64,000 bases of DNA from the NCBI RefSeq assembly GCF_002777855.1, contig NZ_MEIK01000035.1:1-64000 (forward strand). The letters are read 5' to 3'. Below the pieces are notes generated by a model, which worked only from the letters and a program-made list of their open reading frames with translations, was not told the DNA's origin and ran no database searches. The position numbers and the translations under genes were made by a program. The first letter of the stretch is position 1, and each line of letters opens with the position of its first letter. The stretch is from Snodgrassella alvi. Lineage in GTDB: Bacteria > Pseudomonadota > Gammaproteobacteria > Burkholderiales > Neisseriaceae. Shown here one piece after another: positions 1-8,561 of this stretch.

Positions 1-1
1 T

Positions 2-253
2 GAAATAGTAAATTTATTTTCCGGAATTCTTGATAAACTTGATGCCCTTATACGGGCTCAAACAGATAATAGCAATTTATGGAACGCAGAACGGTGCGCT
101 AATTTTTTTTCATGCTCCCCCGGTCATTTTAAAACCCGCATCGCCTGTAAACCTGATTTCCCTCGACCGGTTAAGTTAAATAAAACCGCGCATTCTTTAT
201 GGATTCCTTTGGAGGTTAAGAAATTCGCAGAAAGAAAACAGCTAATCAAGTAA
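2..253 (+). CDS. AlpA/excisionase-like DNA-binding protein, 5' end missing
   Basis: An open frame enters from the left edge and stops at 251-253, giving 83 visible residues. The C-terminal part has the layout of AlpA/MerR-like excisionases: a WNAERCANFF helix, a second helix with SPGHFKTR, then a KPDFPRPVKL wing and a final tryptophan-containing segment (SLWIPLEV) before a basic tail. Such proteins bind att or promoter DNA of prophages and islands. It faces the integrase tail to tail and the two reading frames overlap by 12 bp. This fits an excisionase or regulator of the same element, but that role is inferred. The true start lies outside the window. Confidence 0.6.
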   Translation, partial: EIVNLFSGILDKLDALIRAQTDNSNLWNAERCANFFSCSPGHFKTRIACKPDFPRPVKLNKTAHSLWIPLEVKKFAERKQLIK

Positions 254-1231
254 ATCTGCTAGATTGGATGCATCGGGGGCATAATATGTATTAAGCAATA
301 TTTTTATATCTCTATGCCCTGAAATCTTCGCCAAATTCATTACATCAACCTTTTTAGACATTCTTGTTAAAGCTTCGCGGCGCGAATCATGAAAATGTAA
401 ATCATATATTCCGCAACTACGGCAAGCGCGCCTGAATGTGGTGCTTAATGAGTCGGGGTCAAGATCGAAAACAGTAGTTAAATTGATTTGTTCAAGCTGG
501 CGAAGTAGTTTTAGTGCTGCCTTTGATAGCGGGACATCACGAGAGTAACCGTTTTTAGTCATTTCTAAGTGTGCTACCCTGCGTTTAAAGTCGATATCAT
601 GCCATTTTAGGCCACACAACTCGCCAGCCCGCATAGCTGTTTCTATTGCAAACAAGAATGCTAAAGCCACCCTCTGCTTTTTGAGCACCGGCGGGGTGTC
701 ATCATCATAGTGACACCAAAAACAAATACGCGTAATCTCATCATCTGTAGGCCTGCGCGTTCTTGCTTTATTACCTTTAGGCCTCGTAATTTTTCTTGCT
801 GGATTATCGTTAATCAAGCTCCATTCTTTTAAAGCGTAATTAAAAACGCTTGATAGCGTGCTTAGTTCTCGCGCAACCGTTGGAGATTGAACTTGTTTTA
901 ATCTATCGTCACGCCATTGCGCGACATGCACAGGTAATAACTCCGAAGTAAGAACGTTTGCTAAATCTGTTTTTAAAATTAACCCAAGCCTAATACATTC
1001 ATTTTTACTGCCTCGTTTCTTGATAGTAACTTCTTTCATGTATCGTTGAATAAGGTCACCAACAGTGATATTTTTGGGAGCTAATCCAAGTTTTCGATTA
1101 TTTATATCAGCTTCAGTTTGCGTAGCCCACTCCCGCGCCTCTGTTTTAGAAGTGAATGTTTTAGATATCTCATTACCTTTAATGCGAACGCGCGCAGTAT
1201 ATTTTTCGCCGCGCTTTACGATAGTGGCCAT
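242..1231 (-). CDS. Tyrosine-type phage/island integrase
   Basis: Site-specific recombinase of 329 residues. The N-terminal part (about 1-55) is the small arm-binding domain, followed by a SAM-like core-binding domain and the catalytic domain. Catalytic residues are visible: Arg in TAMRAGELCGLKW, Lys in the TKNGYSRDVPL beta turn, His and Arg in HFHDSRREAL, the second His in SGHRDIKILL, and the nucleophile Tyr in the NTYY segment. The ATG at 1231 (MATIVKRGEKY) is preferred over a TTG seven codons upstream. It reads away from tRNA-Thr, whose 3' end is about 115 bp from the start codon, the usual arrangement for an integrase next to its attachment site. It appears intact. Confidence 0.93.
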   Translation of the reverse strand: MATIVKRGEKYTARVRIKGNEISKTFTSKTEAREWATQTEADINNRKLGLAPKNITVGDLIQRYMKEVTIKKRGSKNECIRLGLILKTDLANVLTSELLPVHVAQWRDDRLKQVQSPTVARELSTLSSVFNYALKEWSLINDNPARKITRPKGNKARTRRPTDDEITRICFWCHYDDDTPPVLKKQRVALAFLFAIETAMRAGELCGLKWHDIDFKRRVAHLEMTKNGYSRDVPLSKAALKLLRQLEQINLTTVFDLDPDSLSTTFRRACRSCGIYDLHFHDSRREALTRMSKKVDVMNLAKISGHRDIKILLNTYYAPDASNLADLLD

Positions 1232-1346
1232 AAATGCAAGACTATTGGTCAAAAGCGTAACGATACACTAAAGATTTCGATATATAAAGAAAGTGACTCA
1301 GAATTGTCACATACTTGCTATAAAATATTGATAAATATGGGTTTGA

Positions 1347-1422
1347 TGGTGCCAGTAATAGGAATCGAACCTACGACCTTCGCGTTACGAGTGCGCTGCT
1401 CTACCAACTGAGCTATACTGGC
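1347..1422 (-). tRNA. tRNA-Thr(CGU)
   Basis: A 76-nt cloverleaf with encoded CCA. The acceptor stem begins GCCAGTA and pairs with TACTGGC. The anticodon loop CTCGTAA gives anticodon CGU. The T loop is the standard TTCGATT. The anticodon stem has weak outer and inner pairs (G27-A43, A31-C39); the first is also found in E. coli tRNA-Thr(CGU). Upstream on the minus strand a TATACT -10 hexamer (1452-1457) is followed by a GC-rich discriminator, as is common for stable RNA promoters. Its 3' end faces the integrase, so it is the likely attachment site of the island. Confidence 0.95.
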
Positions 1423-1772
1423 TGACTGATAAATTTTTCAGAACGGCGCGCAGTATAACACACCTACTTTTGATTCACCATCTTTAACAAAACATGCCTG
1501 AAATCTTAAAATCTTAAGAATTTATACTTAATCATACATATATAAATTATTTAGTAGCCGTACATTTTATGCGTTACTATCTCATTAAATTTTATGCTTC
1601 TCTTAATTAAAAATAATCCCAATAAGCATAATTTTATTTGAAATACAATTTCTTTCAACTATGCCATGTTTGAAAAATTCTTTATTTCTAATAATCAATA
1701 GATCTGTTAGCAACTTCAGATACTATTTTTTGCAGTTGCATATAGCAAAGCTAAAATATAGTCATTCAATTT
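1423..1772. other. Intergenic, tRNA-Thr promoter and AT-rich spacer
   Basis: About 350 bp. The left end carries the tRNA-Thr promoter, with -10 TATACT at 1452-1457 on the minus strand and a poor -35. The remainder is AT-rich with no convincing reading frame. No clear terminator was seen for the unknown gene that ends at 1773. Confidence 0.5.
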
Positions 1773-2708
1773 TTAACGTTGTCTTTTCTTAAAATTGTTC
1801 ATAACTTGTGTCAAGTTATATTTAAGCACGTCATCCACTGCCGAAGGCACTTCCGCCAATAGCTCACGCTGTAGCGTTGTTACTAGCCCAGCAGTATGTT
1901 TCTGTACCGCTACCCTGACCATACCAGATAATACATCGGCTAGATGAGGGCGTAATTTTTCAGTAAGCTGCTGTAATAGAGCCTGTTCTGAAATGCAGGT
2001 AACAGCACGATTTGCTGTACCTCGCGGCTCGATTACATGCATATGTACATGAATTACTGGCTGGCCATTTTCACTAAAGTCTGTATTGACATCAGTAACA
2101 TCAGACTCAGAAGTCTCAGCCTGCACAACCGTTGCCTGATTTCCTTTTAGTTGAACAGTACAGCCAGATGGCAAAGTTTCATCTATCGGAGCACTTTGCA
2201 AACAGCTTTGGGCAGCCAGCCAGTCTTCCTGAATCAGTAATGCTGTATCATTCAAGGCAGATTCTTGTTGCTGAGCCTCCAACGTACTCTGCTGCTGCCA
2301 TTGCTGCAGGTAGGCACGATAAACACGTTCTCGCTGTATCGGATCCAATACAACCTCATCAGTCTGATTATACTGGGAAGGATTAGGTTTTTTTGGTTTA
2401 GCTGTAGCAGGCTGCCGGTTGTGAGGTACTGTACCTGTTACCACAGCAGAAGTATGAAAAGCCTGCTCGTGTCTTCTGGTTTGATGTACAACCACCGTCG
2501 GCTTAATACTCTTGTTCACATCATGATGAACAGCATGATTATCATGCTTCTTTTTATTCTGGCGCAGTTGTTCAAGATTACGTACCCAATCAGGTTTGGC
2601 TTCAGCCGACTCACTATCTGTATTAGTCATAGATTGCTGTGCAGGCGGATTATCTTCACTCAAAGTAAAAACAAATTGATTTTGTTGTTCATACTGGTTT
2701 TTCACCAT
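1773..2708 (-). CDS. Hypothetical protein, disordered N-terminus, helical C-terminus
   Basis: A 311-residue protein I do not recognise. Residues 1-200 are rich in Gln, Asn, Ser and Pro, with a lysine/histidine patch (RQNKKKHDNHAVHHD), and look disordered. The last about 75 residues form amphipathic helices (LLQQLTEKLRPHLADVLSGM onward) ending in a basic KKRQR tail. There is no signal peptide or membrane segment, so a cytoplasmic location is likely. The ATG at 2708 has a GAGGG just upstream and is preferred over a GTG 18 codons earlier. The C-terminal helix resembles helical oligomerisation domains only in general character. It is divergent from the small coiled-coil gene at 2852. Confidence 0.75.
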   Translation of the reverse strand: MVKNQYEQQNQFVFTLSEDNPPAQQSMTNTDSESAEAKPDWVRNLEQLRQNKKKHDNHAVHHDVNKSIKPTVVVHQTRRHEQAFHTSAVVTGTVPHNRQPATAKPKKPNPSQYNQTDEVVLDPIQRERVYRAYLQQWQQQSTLEAQQQESALNDTALLIQEDWLAAQSCLQSAPIDETLPSGCTVQLKGNQATVVQAETSESDVTDVNTDFSENGQPVIHVHMHVIEPRGTANRAVTCISEQALLQQLTEKLRPHLADVLSGMVRVAVQKHTAGLVTTLQRELLAEVPSAVDDVLKYNLTQVMNNFKKRQR

Positions 2709-2851
2709 GCCCTCACTTCTTATCGTCTGATGTATTCTGGCTCGCTTCACATGAATTTTCACTGTGCCATATATAGGTAATTATAACAACTTTTGTAGGT
2801 TAAAATGCTAAAATAATGTATATTTTGTCCAATTTTATTAGGAATTAAATA

Positions 2852-3103
2852 ATGAGTACCTTAGAACAACGAATTGAATTTCTCGAAGAAAATAACGAAG
2901 CCCTACTCATGCAAAACCGTGTGCTAGCCACTGCACTGAAAGGTTTATTGAGAGCCTTACCCGCAGATTTAGCAGAACTAGCTACAGAATCTATTCGAAC
3001 AGCTTTTGATAACGAAATTGCTGAATTGCAGTATGAAGAAAATCCGCAAGTAGAATTATTTCATGATGCCACTTACGCTTTTTTTCATGAACGCGAACAT
3101 TAA
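2852..3103 (+). CDS. Small coiled-coil protein of unknown function
   Basis: An 83-residue acidic protein. Residues 1-35 form a heptad-like coiled coil (LEQRIEFLEENNEALLMQNRVL); then comes a short LRALPADLAELA helix and an acidic tail rich in Glu, Phe and His. An AGGA Shine-Dalgarno lies 9 bases before the ATG. Length and N-terminal coiled coil recall SlyX-type proteins, but the sequence does not show the SlyX pattern clearly, so no name is given. It is divergent from the gene at 1773-2708 and convergent with the ETF-QO gene, without overlap. Confidence 0.75.
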   Translation: MSTLEQRIEFLEENNEALLMQNRVLATALKGLLRALPADLAELATESIRTAFDNEIAELQYEENPQVELFHDATYAFFHEREH

Positions 3104-3173
3104 ATCATAAAACAGACCAGCAGCAGATAGCTGGTCTGTATATGTTCAACTCTGATATTTTTCATGCCGGCAG

Positions 3174-4826
3174 TCACATATCGGCATAATTTGGTCCGCT
3201 GCCGCCTTCAGGACACACCCAGTCAATATTCTGCTCAGGATCTTTAATATCGCAGGTTTTACAGTGTACACAATTCTGCGCATTAATCTGCAATTGTGGT
3301 TCTCCTGCTTCTTCTATAATTTCATACACCCCAGCAGGACAATAACGCGTTTCCGGACTAGCAAATTTTTGATAATTAACACTAATGGCCAATTCTGGAT
3401 TATGTAACCTAAGATGTACAGGTTGGTTTTCAGCATGGCTGATACCAGCCAAAAATACACTACTCATACGATCAAATGTGAGTTTGCCATCCGGTTTAGG
3501 ATAATCAATCTTCTGGCAATCTTGTGCTGGTCGTAAAGACGCATAATCCGCCCGCTGATGCCTTAGAGTCCATGGTGCGTTACCCTTGAACACATATTCT
3601 TCTAGTGCACCATAAACTAGGCCTCCCAACAGACCCCACTTGAATGCAGGACGTACATTGCGGACTTTATTCAACTCACTAAATAACCAACTGTTTCTAA
3701 ATAAACTTGTATAATTTACTGCCTCTGCATTACTGCTTTCGCCAGCTTCCTCGCTTAATACCTCAGCAACGGCCTCTGCTGCGAGCATACCGGATTTCAT
3801 AGCGGCATGAATACCTTTAATTCGCGGCACATTCAGAAAACCAGCAGTATCACCAACCAGAACACCACCCGGAAACGTTAGTTTGGGCAAACTTTGCAAG
3901 CCACCTTCACTCAGCGCTCTTGCACCATAAGCAATACGTTTACCACCTTCTAATGTAGCTCTAATGGCCGGATGAGTTTTGTAGCGCTGCATTTCTGCAT
4001 ACGGAGACAGATAAGGGTTCTGATAGTCCAGACCAATCACAAAACCAACTGCTACTCTATTATCATTCAAATGATACAAAAAAGAACCGCCATAGGTTTT
4101 CTGATCCAATGGCCAGCCTATAGTATGAATCACTGTTCCGGGCTTGGATTTTTCCGGTGCGATTTCCCATAATTCTTTAATTCCGATTCCATAAGTTTGA
4201 TGCTGGCAGTCTCTTCTTAAATCAAATTGCTGCATCAGTACTTTAGTAAGCGAACCGCGGCAACCTTCAGCAAAAATAGTCTGTTGTGCCAACAGTGCCA
4301 TACCCTGCTGATATTGGTCACCATGAGTACCATCGCGTTGAACGCCCATATCGCCGGTGGCAATTCCCCGTACCGAACCATCAGCATGATAAAGTATTTC
4401 TGTAGCAGCAAAACCAGGATATATTTCTACACCCAATTCTTCCGCCTGCTGCGCCAGCCAACGACAAAACACGCCCAGACTAATGATGTAATTGCCTTGA
4501 TTATTAAAACTGGCTGGCGTTGGCAGACGGTAAGCTTTTTTTTCGGTTAAAAACAGCAAACTGTCTTGTTTCACCACACACGACAACGGAGCGTCTTTAT
4601 CCTGCCAATTTTCAATCAGCTCAGATAATGAACGAGGGTCAATTACAGCACCCGAAATAATATGCGCTCCAACTTCAGAACCTTTATCGACAACGCATAC
4701 ACTAATCTCGCGCTGTTGTTTAGCGGCCAATTGTTTTAAACGTATGGCAGCAGATAAACCTGACGGCCCAGCACCCACAATAACAACATCATATTGCATG
4801 CTCTCGCGTTCAAGGGTATCTGTCAT
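3174..4826 (-). CDS. Electron transfer flavoprotein-ubiquinone oxidoreductase
   Basis: ETF-QO moves electrons from reduced electron transfer flavoprotein to the quinone pool at the inner membrane. The 550-residue protein has the full family length. The FAD-binding Rossmann motif is at about residues 13-30 (DVVIVGAGPSGLSAA). A second FAD motif, GVLVGDTAGFLNVPRIKGIH, is in the middle. The C-terminal 4Fe-4S cluster ligands are Cys519, Cys522, Cys525 and Cys538 (CVHCKTC and VCPEGG). AGGA lies 9 bases before the ATG. It stands alone: etfA and etfB are not in the window, so its electron donor is encoded elsewhere. Confidence 0.96.
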   Translation of the reverse strand: MTDTLERESMQYDVVIVGAGPSGLSAAIRLKQLAAKQQREISVCVVDKGSEVGAHIISGAVIDPRSLSELIENWQDKDAPLSCVVKQDSLLFLTEKKAYRLPTPASFNNQGNYIISLGVFCRWLAQQAEELGVEIYPGFAATEILYHADGSVRGIATGDMGVQRDGTHGDQYQQGMALLAQQTIFAEGCRGSLTKVLMQQFDLRRDCQHQTYGIGIKELWEIAPEKSKPGTVIHTIGWPLDQKTYGGSFLYHLNDNRVAVGFVIGLDYQNPYLSPYAEMQRYKTHPAIRATLEGGKRIAYGARALSEGGLQSLPKLTFPGGVLVGDTAGFLNVPRIKGIHAAMKSGMLAAEAVAEVLSEEAGESSNAEAVNYTSLFRNSWLFSELNKVRNVRPAFKWGLLGGLVYGALEEYVFKGNAPWTLRHQRADYASLRPAQDCQKIDYPKPDGKLTFDRMSSVFLAGISHAENQPVHLRLHNPELAISVNYQKFASPETRYCPAGVYEIIEEAGEPQLQINAQNCVHCKTCDIKDPEQNIDWVCPEGGSGPNYADM

Positions 4827-5895
4827 GATAAGTTTTCCTGCTTAGAAACAAAATTACTCAAAATTCAGTAGCCATGCCTGATAAATGCTTGCTGAATACT
4901 CAAAACTTGTCATTATATCGAACAATGGCTTCAGACAGTGACTAAGGGAATAAGCCTGTTGTGATTTCCCTTTAACACTAGCCAACCCAAAGAACAAACC
5001 ATAACCTAAAATAATTGAATATAAGCTGAAAAATTACTTCTTAAAAAATACTATAAACTGTTTTTCAACCAATTTACGATATCTATCCCAAATAGGTTTT
5101 ATCAACACTAACTTTTCAACAGCTATGTTTCAGTAGAATAACCGAAGTAATAGTCTATATTGTGTGTACATCATTTCAAAGCAATGGCTCGTGCTGAGAA
5201 TCGCTTTCATCCTCTCAAAATAAAAAATTGGCTACACAACCTATTCTAAAAAACCAAACAACAATCTTTGTTGATTTCTGAATATGAAATTAGCACACAT
5301 TCATTGTGATTAATTGTTATTACTACAATGTTAATAAGTTTAGATATTGATAAATGGATTGAAGACTGTAATTAGGATAAACCCAAAGCACATAAGCCGA
5401 TCTATCAACATCCCTTGTTAATTTAATTGTGGCAAGATTGCAAAAAAATCATCCACAGTGTCAGCAGCTAAACCAAGCAGCATCCAAGGTGTATAAGCCA
5501 TAAATATGTAAATTTGTTGTAAAAAAACAACTTCTCTAATTTGCAGTAATTTTGTTGGGTAATCATTAAACTGTAACATTATTGCTGAATATTATTTACT
5601 TTTATTAAATTTTATCAATATCTTATAACTATACCCATACCTTAAGCTTATTGCTTATCTAGTAAGTATATCCTGCACCAGACTAGATTCTAACGTGCCG
5701 TTCTCAACAAGCTTCTGTAGCTGTTTAACAAAAATACACCTTTGGCAGATTGCATTAGTTTGCAAGGCGGGGCATAATTCGATTTGCACAAGTTATGCGC
5801 ACTGTAGCTATTTATTGAAGAAATGATATAGTGTGCAAAAACTGGACTTCCATCACTAAAGTAATACTTTTTGATACAGATTAAGGTACATAATC
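4827..5895. other. About 1.07 kb gene-free region
   Basis: No reading frame with protein-like composition was found on either strand. The DNA is AT-rich and the part at 5000-5650 looks unstructured by eye. A short inverted repeat (GCATAA and TTATGC, about 5772-5798) lies upstream of the lipoprotein gene, and TATAGT near 5826 is a possible -10 element. The region could hold a small RNA or a decayed gene, but I cannot support either. Confidence 0.4.
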
Positions 5896-6108
5896 ATGAA
5901 AAAATCTCTGTTAGCTGCTGCTGCCCTGATGTCTTTGTTCTTGGCTGCTTGTAATAAAGATGAATCAGCTCCTGCTGCTTCTGCTGCCTCAGAAGTTTCA
6001 GCTCCTGTAGCTTCTGAACCAGCTCCGGCTTCTGAACCAGCTCCAGCTTCTGAAGTATCAGCTCCTGCTGTTGCTTCTGGCGCTTCTGCTGAAGCTGCTT
6101 CTCACTAA
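5896..6108 (+). CDS. Small Ala/Ser/Pro-rich lipoprotein
   Basis: A 70-residue secreted lipoprotein. The signal peptide is MKKSLLAAAALMSLFLAAC, with lipobox cysteine Cys19. After NKDES the mature part consists almost only of Ala, Ser, Pro, Glu and Val, with near-repeats of the unit SEPAPA. Such tails are flexible and would extend from the membrane anchor. A strong stem-loop terminator follows directly, supporting a short single-gene transcript. No enzymatic motif is present. The antisense Gln/Leu-rich frame over the same bases is a composition shadow. Confidence 0.85.
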   Translation: MKKSLLAAAALMSLFLAACNKDESAPAASAASEVSAPVASEPAPASEPAPASEVSAPAVASGASAEAASH

Positions 6109-6120
6109 GCACATCAAATT

Positions 6121-6152
6121 AAAAAAGCCAGACTGGAAAGTCTGGCTTTTTT
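6121..6152. terminator. Bidirectional rho-independent terminator
   Basis: Perfect stem AAGCCAGACT / AGTCTGGCTT around a GGAA loop, with six A before and six T after. It serves the lipoprotein on the plus strand and can also stop the dapF operon coming from the right. Confidence 0.93.
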
Positions 6153-6218
6153 ATTATCTGATACTTAATAAAAGGTTACTAAGTTAAGACCTAGCTCAAA
6201 AACAATAGCAAACTCTAA

Positions 6219-6773
6219 CTACAATTTTCCTCTAAAACTTAACATTAGATAAATCAGTTGAGTAAATAAACAAAAGAGCAACAATGTCTGCATGCGCCAT
6301 ACCGATTTTTCCTTATTTTCTGTACGTGAAAATAGCATTAACATCAATAACCATTGAGTTCCAATCCAGTATAAAGGTTGCCAAGTAAGCATCTGTAAAA
6401 CACTAACCACCAAAGGCACTAATAAAATTGTATTTTTGATTAGACATAAAATAAGTGTCAAACAGATAGCCAGCGCTCCAAACTGCAACCAACTACTATA
6501 AAGCAAATTAGATAAATAACCGTTGCTTTGAAGTCTATTGCGCTGATGAAGCATAAATACCGAACCCAATAACACATAAACTGGCATCAGAAATAAATTT
6601 AACGGTTTAAACAAACCAGCAATACCCGGCAATACCACACTACTCATAGCAGCCAAAATCACCCAAATGGTTAACGCTGCAGCCAGCCAGCCATAAAATT
6701 GATATTTACAACATTGCCACACAAACAGGACTGCATAAATCATCACAACCGCATAAATGATTAATGTAGTCAT
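6219..6773 (-). CDS. Hypothetical integral membrane protein
   Basis: A 184-residue, very hydrophobic protein with about six transmembrane segments and a short basic/acidic loop (SRTENKEKSVWRMQ) near residue 155. The start chosen is the ATG at 6773, which shares its A with the TGA stop of the DUF484 gene (TGATG), an arrangement typical of translational coupling. A longer reading of the frame would start inside the DUF484 gene. I do not recognise the family. In related bacteria the gene after dapF-DUF484 is often xerC; here that position is taken by this membrane protein. Confidence 0.75.
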   Translation of the reverse strand: MTTLIIYAVVMIYAVLFVWQCCKYQFYGWLAAALTIWVILAAMSSVVLPGIAGLFKPLNLFLMPVYVLLGSVFMLHQRNRLQSNGYLSNLLYSSWLQFGALAICLTLILCLIKNTILLVPLVVSVLQMLTWQPLYWIGTQWLLMLMLFSRTENKEKSVWRMQTLLLFCLFTQLIYLMLSFRGKL

Positions 6774-7426
6774 CAGCGTACCAGTTTTAGCAGACGTGCC
6801 AGCACCACGGCCATATTTTCTGCCATATAGCTTACCCATTCAGTAGCCATATCCGATGTAAAATGAGCTTCATCCTTATGGCCGACTACCAAAATTGCTA
6901 AAGTCTGTTCCTGCCAGCACAATGGCAGTTGTAAAAAGCTCTCCAGACGAGGCTGTGGAGGCAATAATTCCCGTAACACAACCACAGGTAAGGTACCACA
7001 TATGGGCTTATTCAATTTTTTAGCTACAGCTTTAACCTTCTCATCTGCTATTAAAGAAGCAGGTATACGCACACTTTTAGGTGCTTCGGTAACAATTTTC
7101 AAGGCAAAATCAGGTAATGCAAATTCGTTTTTCAAGCCATCGCTGATTGCCCGCTGCCATTGAGCGACCGTATTTACAAAGAGCAGGCGTCGATCGAAAG
7201 CCATGAACTTAGCCATCAAAGTATGATTAGCATCCGCTTCTCCCAACATCTGTACCAATTGTGAAGCCATTTTTTCCGTTTTACGCTGCATAAACTGCAT
7301 CCTGCCCTGCTGGAAAGACATTATCTTGCTTTCAATAGGTCGCAGGTTAAACTCTGCCGCATGTTCATACAGCCACTCTGGCTGAGCATGTAAAAACGCA
7401 CGTATATCTGCTTCTTTGATACTCAT
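6773..7426 (-). CDS. DUF484 family protein
   Basis: A 217-residue cytoplasmic protein of the DUF484 family. The family pattern is seen at the start ([16 protein letters not shown]), followed by a helix containing [18 protein letters not shown] and a GAF-like C-terminal half. Its biochemical role is not established, but it is regularly found next to dapF and xerC in proteobacteria. The start overlaps the dapF stop by four bases, and its own stop overlaps the next start, so dapF, this gene and the membrane protein form one coupled operon. Confidence 0.9.
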   Translation of the reverse strand: MSIKEADIRAFLHAQPEWLYEHAAEFNLRPIESKIMSFQQGRMQFMQRKTEKMASQLVQMLGEADANHTLMAKFMAFDRRLLFVNTVAQWQRAISDGLKNEFALPDFALKIVTEAPKSVRIPASLIADEKVKAVAKKLNKPICGTLPVVVLRELLPPQPRLESFLQLPLCWQEQTLAILVVGHKDEAHFTSDMATEWVSYMAENMAVVLARLLKLVR

Positions 7427-8280
7427 AAATAATCAATCTCTCCATCAAAAACACTCTGGGTAGGCCCTGTCATCCATACATGAGCATCAGGTTGCTGCTG
7501 CCAACTGATTAATAACTGCCCCCCAGGCAAATTAACTTCTACCGGTTCATCATCGCCCAGCAATCCCAAACTGATTCCGGCTACAACTGCAGCACAGGCA
7601 CCCGTACCACAGGCCTGAGTTTCTCCTACACCTCGCTCAAAAACACGCAGACGAATCCGGCGTGGTGCCACAATCTGCATAAAGCCGACATTAACGCGTT
7701 GAGGAAACTGTTTGTGGTTTTCAATAGCTGCTCCCAGCCGGTGTACAGGTGCTTGCTCAATATCTTCCACCACTATCACCGCATGCGGATTGCCCATATT
7801 GATACAGGTAACACTAACAGTCTCATTGCCGATTACGAGCTGATGGCTGATACTACGAGCATCTTCTTCATCAATAGCGGCAAACGGAATTTGCTCCGGA
7901 GCCAACAATGGCACACCCATGTCTACTGTTACCAAACCATCATCGTTTAAACGGGGCATAATCACGCCGCCAGCTGTTTCTACCACAATCTGCTTTTTGC
8001 TGGTTAACCCTTTATCGTAAACAAAGCGGGCAAAACACCGTGCGCCATTTCCACACTGTTCCACTTCAGAACCATCTGCATTGAAAATCCGATAGCGAAA
8101 ATCAGCATCTGCTTGTCGTGGTGCTTCAATCAGAAGAAGCTGGTCAAATCCAACTCCGGTATGCCGTTGTGCCCATGCGGCAATTGGTGCTGTACTCGGG
8201 TTAAATTTCTGGTTGATACCATCAATAACCATGAAATCATTACCTAAGCCATGCATTTTGGTAAATTTTAACTTTGTCAT
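7423..8280 (-). CDS. dapF: Diaminopimelate epimerase
   Basis: Converts LL- to meso-diaminopimelate for lysine and peptidoglycan synthesis, in the cytoplasm, without a cofactor. The 285-residue protein has normal length. The two catalytic cysteines are Cys76 ([10 protein letters not shown]) and Cys224 ([12 protein letters not shown]), and the N-terminal signature [13 protein letters not shown] is intact. It is the first gene of the coupled operon with the DUF484 and membrane proteins. Confidence 0.98.
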   Translation of the reverse strand: MTKLKFTKMHGLGNDFMVIDGINQKFNPSTAPIAAWAQRHTGVGFDQLLLIEAPRQADADFRYRIFNADGSEVEQCGNGARCFARFVYDKGLTSKKQIVVETAGGVIMPRLNDDGLVTVDMGVPLLAPEQIPFAAIDEEDARSISHQLVIGNETVSVTCINMGNPHAVIVVEDIEQAPVHRLGAAIENHKQFPQRVNVGFMQIVAPRRIRLRVFERGVGETQACGTGACAAVVAGISLGLLGDDEPVEVNLPGGQLLISWQQQPDAHVWMTGPTQSVFDGEIDYL

Positions 8281-8561
8281 AAGCAGCCCAGTTTATTATT
8301 CCAGCAGATAGGCGACTATGATACCGATTTATCTTGATAACGATAAGTTCTGAACATCAATAAAATCAAAAATCTTTACATTTCTATGATTTAAAAATAA
8401 CTTAAATTGTGATTTTTTATACTTCATCTTTTGAATCAGATTCAGTATAAACCGCTAATAATATATATTCTGATATAAAAAATGGTATTAAAAAAATGAA
8501 AATCACCTGATTATTGAAATACTGAATACTATCAGCATATATACTATATATTTTTGCTTGA

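Noticed and set aside
1118-1411. Plus-strand frame over the integrase start and tRNA-Thr
   Set aside because: It reads through a tRNA gene and the antisense of the integrase, with no protein features.
5894-6112. Gln/Leu-rich frame on the minus strand over the small lipoprotein gene
   Set aside because: It is the exact antisense of an Ala/Ser/Pro-rich gene; the composition follows from the opposite strand and no start signal is present.
7423-7426. Overlap of dapF and DUF484 gene as a frameshift or fusion
   Set aside because: Both proteins have complete family ends; the four-base overlap is ordinary translational coupling.
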